64,000 nt of DNA from positions 2,630,062 to 2,694,061 of the forward strand of contig NC_056051.1 in the NCBI RefSeq assembly GCF_004379255.2. Direction: 5' to 3'. The notes beneath the pieces were generated by a model. The model was not told the origin of the DNA and did not search any database. It saw only the letters and a program-made list of their open reading frames with translations. Below are positions 61,197 through 64,000 of this stretch, in pieces; positions within the stretch are counted from its first letter, which is position 1; the number at the start of each line of letters is the position of its first letter. A program made the position numbers and the translations under genes. Origin of the DNA: Salvia splendens. Its lineage: Eukaryota > Streptophyta > Magnoliopsida > Lamiales > Lamiaceae.

Positions 61197-61250
61197 ATCA
61201 ATTTCATATAATTCCCCTAATCTTGTGTGATCTCGTGTGATCTTCTGACA

Positions 61251-61547
61251 CATTTGAATTCTAACCACATGTAATAGAAATAATTTTCTACATTCCAAAT
61301 TGATCATGTTGTGGATTTGTAGAGACGTACAGGTAGGTACAGTGACATTAATGTGACATGCAAGTCTCCGTGTGCAGAAAATATGTGAAATGAAAAATAA
61401 TTTGATTGAATAAAGTACTATATACTATATGTTCATGAATAAGAGCCTCATTACTTTCTGGCACGAGTTTTAAAAAATATTAAGAAAAGTGGGTGAAAGA
61501 AAGTTAGTGGAATATATATCCCACTTGTATATATGTATTAGTTTTAA
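61251..61547. other. Flank of the nested stack; truncated MITE-like piece
   Basis: No gene. About 61431-61530 (AATAAGAGCCTCATTA, GCACGAGTTTTAAAAAATAT, GTTAGTGGAAT) resembles one half of the Stowaway family at 31304, without a partner end. Confidence 0.45.
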
Positions 61548-62072
61548 GGGCAAATTGCCTGTAAAGTTATGAACTTTCAACATAGTTTGGTTTTTCCCAT
61601 AAACTTTAAATGTTATATGAAAACTCATGAACTTTATCAAATTGTGTAAATTGCCCATCTGACTCGACCCGATAGATTTCCAACACAAACTTATCCTACT
61701 AACGCGCCGGAAGCGTAACTTGGCAAATGACAAATTTATGATGCTACTTTTATGCTGAATTCGAATTGTGAAATTCGATTTGTATGTTTATGTCGATTTG
61801 TATATTTTCATTTGTTCTACTTGCATGTTTGTGTTAGTCCAAGTTCAGATATTGCAAAGATAGAAGAGAAATAATCAGAATTAATGGAGTTTTGTCAAGT
61901 CATGCCTTTGGCGCGCCACGTAGGATAAGTAATTGTGTCGAAAATCTATCGGGTCAGGTCGGATGGGAAATTTAGACAGTTTGGTAAAGTTATGACTTTT
62001 CATGCAATATTTAAAGTTCATGGGAAAAACCAAACTATATTGAAAGTTCATGACTTTACATGCAATTTGCCC
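61548..62072. mobile_element. MULE-type MITE
   Basis: Begins GGGCAAATTGCCTGTAAAG and ends with the near-inverse CTTTACATGCAATTTGCCC, flanked by the exact 9-bp repeat TAGTTTTAA (61539-61547 and 62073-62081). Inner arms around the TATCGGGTC/GACCCGATA motifs are also inverted. About 525 bp. Confidence 0.85.
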
Positions 62073-62117
62073 TAGTTTTAAATGATACATACGTGGAATG
62101 AGTTGGTGAAATGTGGA

Positions 62118-62409
62118 TAGAGGTGTCAAGTGGTCCGGGCCGGGCCAGGGCCCGGTGAAGCCCGATGACATTTAGGCCCAACCTAGGCCAGACCCATGTC
62201 TGGAACGGGCCGGGCCTGGTATTTGGTTTATATATTGAGCCCAGCCCAGCCTGAGCCCAGTTAGCTAGTGGTCCTCGACTCGGGTTTATAAAACAGCCCA
62301 ATTGGAGCCCGATTAAACTAAGCCCAGCCCTTGCCCGCTTTTATTTCAGTAATGCTCGGGCCTGTGTCAGCCTACACCGGGCCTGGGCCGGGCCCGCTTG
62401 ACATCTCTA
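62118..62409. mobile_element. hAT-type MITE with GGGCCGGGCC subterminal repeats
   Basis: Ends TAGAGGTGTCAAG and CTTGACATCTCTA are flanked by the exact 8-bp repeat AATGTGGA (62110-62117 and 62410-62417). Subterminal GGGCCGGGCC and GGCCCGG motifs occur in both directions; ORFs across it are artefacts. Confidence 0.85.
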
Positions 62410-62524
62410 AATGTGGAGTCTTTTTATTAAGTCGGCCCGGCCCACTTGACACCTCTAAATGTGGAGTCTTTCTACCATACCCGGCCCGGCCACTTGACAT
62501 CTCTAAATGTGGAGTCTTTTTACC
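62396..62524. repeat. Tandem repeat of the hAT MITE right end plus target site
   Basis: The element end (ACTTGACAYCTCTA) followed by AATGTGGAGTCTTT occurs three times in a row, with GGCCCGGCC between copies. The unit is ~55 bp, so the target-site duplication appears four times in total. Confidence 0.8.
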
Positions 62525-62852
62525 ACTTATGATAATTATTAACCGTGAATCCTATTTGTAGACGGACCAAATTGGAAAAAATGAGACTTTTATTTGCAGA
62601 CGGACCAAATTGAGAAAACGGGACTAGTAGTGTTTATTTCAATTTAGACAGTCTTTCAATACTTATATTGAATTACTTTTATTTGCTTTCTTTTTCGATA
62701 TTATGTAATAATAACGTAACAAAGCTACTAATAGCTTTACAGTTGTCTATTATCTCTTCGAATAACAACAGTTGGGAAGTAAAATCTTAATAATTTTACT
62801 ACTAAAAAGATCTTGGTTTGAAAAACTTAATAATTGTATTTCAATAAAGTTC

Positions 62853-63668
62853 CTCGACTAGAGGAACTCTATCTGTACAGTAATCAGCTGAGTGGTTCCA
62901 TACCACATGCTATTTTCAATGTCTCTTTAATTAGAGAAATTAGAATTGGAAATAATTAGGGTTGACAAATCGTGCGGATTGGGTCGTTATCGGGTCAACC
63001 TGATAATGACCCAACCCAATAAGGCCTAACCTGAACCCGACCTGTTAAGGAAACTGTAAATCCGAACACAAACCCGACCTGCTACCTTCAAATCCAAACA
63101 CGACCCGCACCCGACACAAACCCGTTATCGACACAATATAATATGGGTTGACACAACACGATAACAACCCGAACCTGATATTACATGATTAAAACCTAAT
63201 ATTACACGATTAAAACCTAATATTACACGATTAAACCTTAAATTTTAACCTAATTTACACAATTAAATTCGTTTTATACTATTTAAACCTAATTTATAAG
63301 AAATTAAAGTAATATATATTTTTTTAAATAATAATAAAATAATAATATTATTTCTTAATGGGTTACCCGTATCCGACCCGCATCCGACCCGAACCCAACC
63401 CGAAATTATCGGGTTCTTAATGGGTCAAACCGATAAGGACACGAATCCAACAAGACTTGACCCCAACCCAATAATTTCGTACGGATTCGTGTCAGATTAT
63501 CGTGTCGTGTCGAAAATTGCCTGCCCTAGAAATAATAGTCTATCCGGTTTGCTACCAAGCGATATGCCCAACAATATGCCCAACATCCAAATATTGTCAC
63601 TTGCTCATAATCGAATTGGAGGGCAAATTCCGTCAAATATATGGAAATGCACACATCTTGAGACGTAA
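62853..63668 (+). pseudogene. LRR fragment of an RLK A/B relative, split by an hAT MITE
   Basis: 62853-62956 encodes [20 protein letters not shown] and IREIRIGNN. After the insertion, 63537-63668 continues SLSGLLPSDM through [17 protein letters not shown] and a stop. The halves join in frame when the element and one target copy are removed. Closest to exon 1 of RLK A, sharing its [15 protein letters not shown] junction (the missing LRR). Both ends are truncated; no kinase. Confidence 0.8.
62957..63528. mobile_element. hAT-type MITE with ACCCGA/TCGGGT repeats
   Basis: Starts TAGGGTTGACAA and ends TTGCCTGCCCTA; the exact 8-bp repeat GAAATAAT flanks it (62949-62956 and 63529-63536). Subterminal regions are rich in GACCCGAACC and CGGGTT motifs; the middle is AT-rich. 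Confidence 0.88.
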
Positions 63669-64000
63669 AATTAGTATGAGAATTGTTACCTGAGAATGTG
63701 AAGGTCTGAGCTGAGATTTAATAGATTTGTAGATATAGAAACTGAGAAATCACAAGATGTTTGAAAATGATCGTGCAAAAAGGAGGAAGCGAAAAAGAGA
63801 GATTCACTTGAAAATGATATAATTAGTCATTAGAGAATAGGTGAGAGAACTTGACAAATAATGAAATAAAAATCTTTGAAATGTAATTAAATGCAAGGCA
63901 CTTAGTTTAACAAATCTCATTAAGACACTCACATTCCTTAATTAAAAAGAAACACACGTTTTATAACTATAAGGATAAAATAGTATATATGTAAAATATA
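63669..64000. other. AT-rich DNA, nothing recognised
   Basis: The LRR similarity stops abruptly at ~63663 and no gene, element end or repeat could be identified to the window edge. Confidence 0.5.

Larger units (their letters stand above)
34288..61250 (-). mobile_element. Ty1/copia element 1 (outermost member of the nested stack)
   Basis: LTRs of 204 bp: 34288-34491 intact, and 38569-38723 continued at 61202-61250 (155 + 49 = 204 bp), split by the gypsy insertion. Each LTR runs TGTTAAACTCG to CTTCTGACA on the plus strand. The 5-bp target duplication CATTT is at 34283-34287 and 61251-61255. On the minus strand a primer-binding site TGGCATCAGAGCA (38568-38556, initiator Met tRNA type) directly follows the 5' LTR, and the polypurine tract GAGGGGGAG abuts the 3' LTR near 34492-34500. 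Coding region is degraded. Confidence 0.92.

Noticed and set aside
1..64000. tRNA, rRNA, microRNA hairpins and CRISPR-like arrays
   Set aside because: No cloverleaf or rRNA sequence was recognised. Inverted repeats are all explained by MITEs and foldbacks, and the tandem arrays are plant minisatellites without unique spacers.

Overview
This is nuclear DNA of a flowering plant, very probably a eudicot. The evidence is AT-rich intergenic DNA, two intron-containing leucine-rich-repeat receptor kinases (LRR-RLKs) of the non-RD immune-receptor type, and many plant transposable elements: Stowaway, PIF/Harbinger, Mutator, hAT, CACTA, Ty1/copia and Athila-like Ty3/gypsy. The species cannot be fixed from the sequence. 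No prokaryotic, organellar, rRNA, tRNA or CRISPR feature was seen.

Layout. 1-5.4 kb holds RLK gene A: 4 exons, 1084 aa predicted, apparently intact, with two DNA transposons in intron 2. 6.06-9.46 kb is a Pack-MULE-like element with ~200-bp inverted ends and an exact 9-bp target duplication; it carries a 3' fragment of a nodulin-related-type gene and a minisatellite. 10.8-18.0 kb holds RLK gene B: 5 exons, 1417 aa predicted. B is a paralogue of A with a recently duplicated 360-bp LRR block, an extra exon copied from the end of its own exon 1, and an Asn in place of the catalytic Asp of the kinase. 18.5-26.9 kb is decayed repeat DNA: a CACTA-type transposase remnant, LTR-like DNA, a Harbinger transposase relic, MITEs, and a relic of a third RLK locus at 22.4-23.5 kb. 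Two giant palindromic hAT-type foldback elements lie at 26.9-29.5 and 31.7-34.1 kb, each with an 8-bp target duplication.

34.3-61.25 kb is one nested stack. A minus-strand copia element (target duplication CATTT) is split in one LTR by an Athila-like gypsy element (ATCAA). The gypsy gag is split by a second minus-strand copia (GCCCA/GCCCC). One LTR of that copia is split at a TA repeat by a FAR1-related MULE-like element and a related MITE. LTR divergence falls with nesting depth, as expected. 61.5-63.7 kb has a MULE MITE, an hAT MITE with a tandemly repeated tail, and a fourth LRR fragment split by another hAT MITE.

The host genes are RLKs A and B plus relics of the same family, so this is an RLK tandem cluster heavily invaded by transposons. 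Gene A has all the residues of an active kinase. Gene B looks like an expanded-ectodomain receptor with a probable pseudokinase. All exon boundaries and element ends were read by eye from motifs, phase and repeats; no database search was run.
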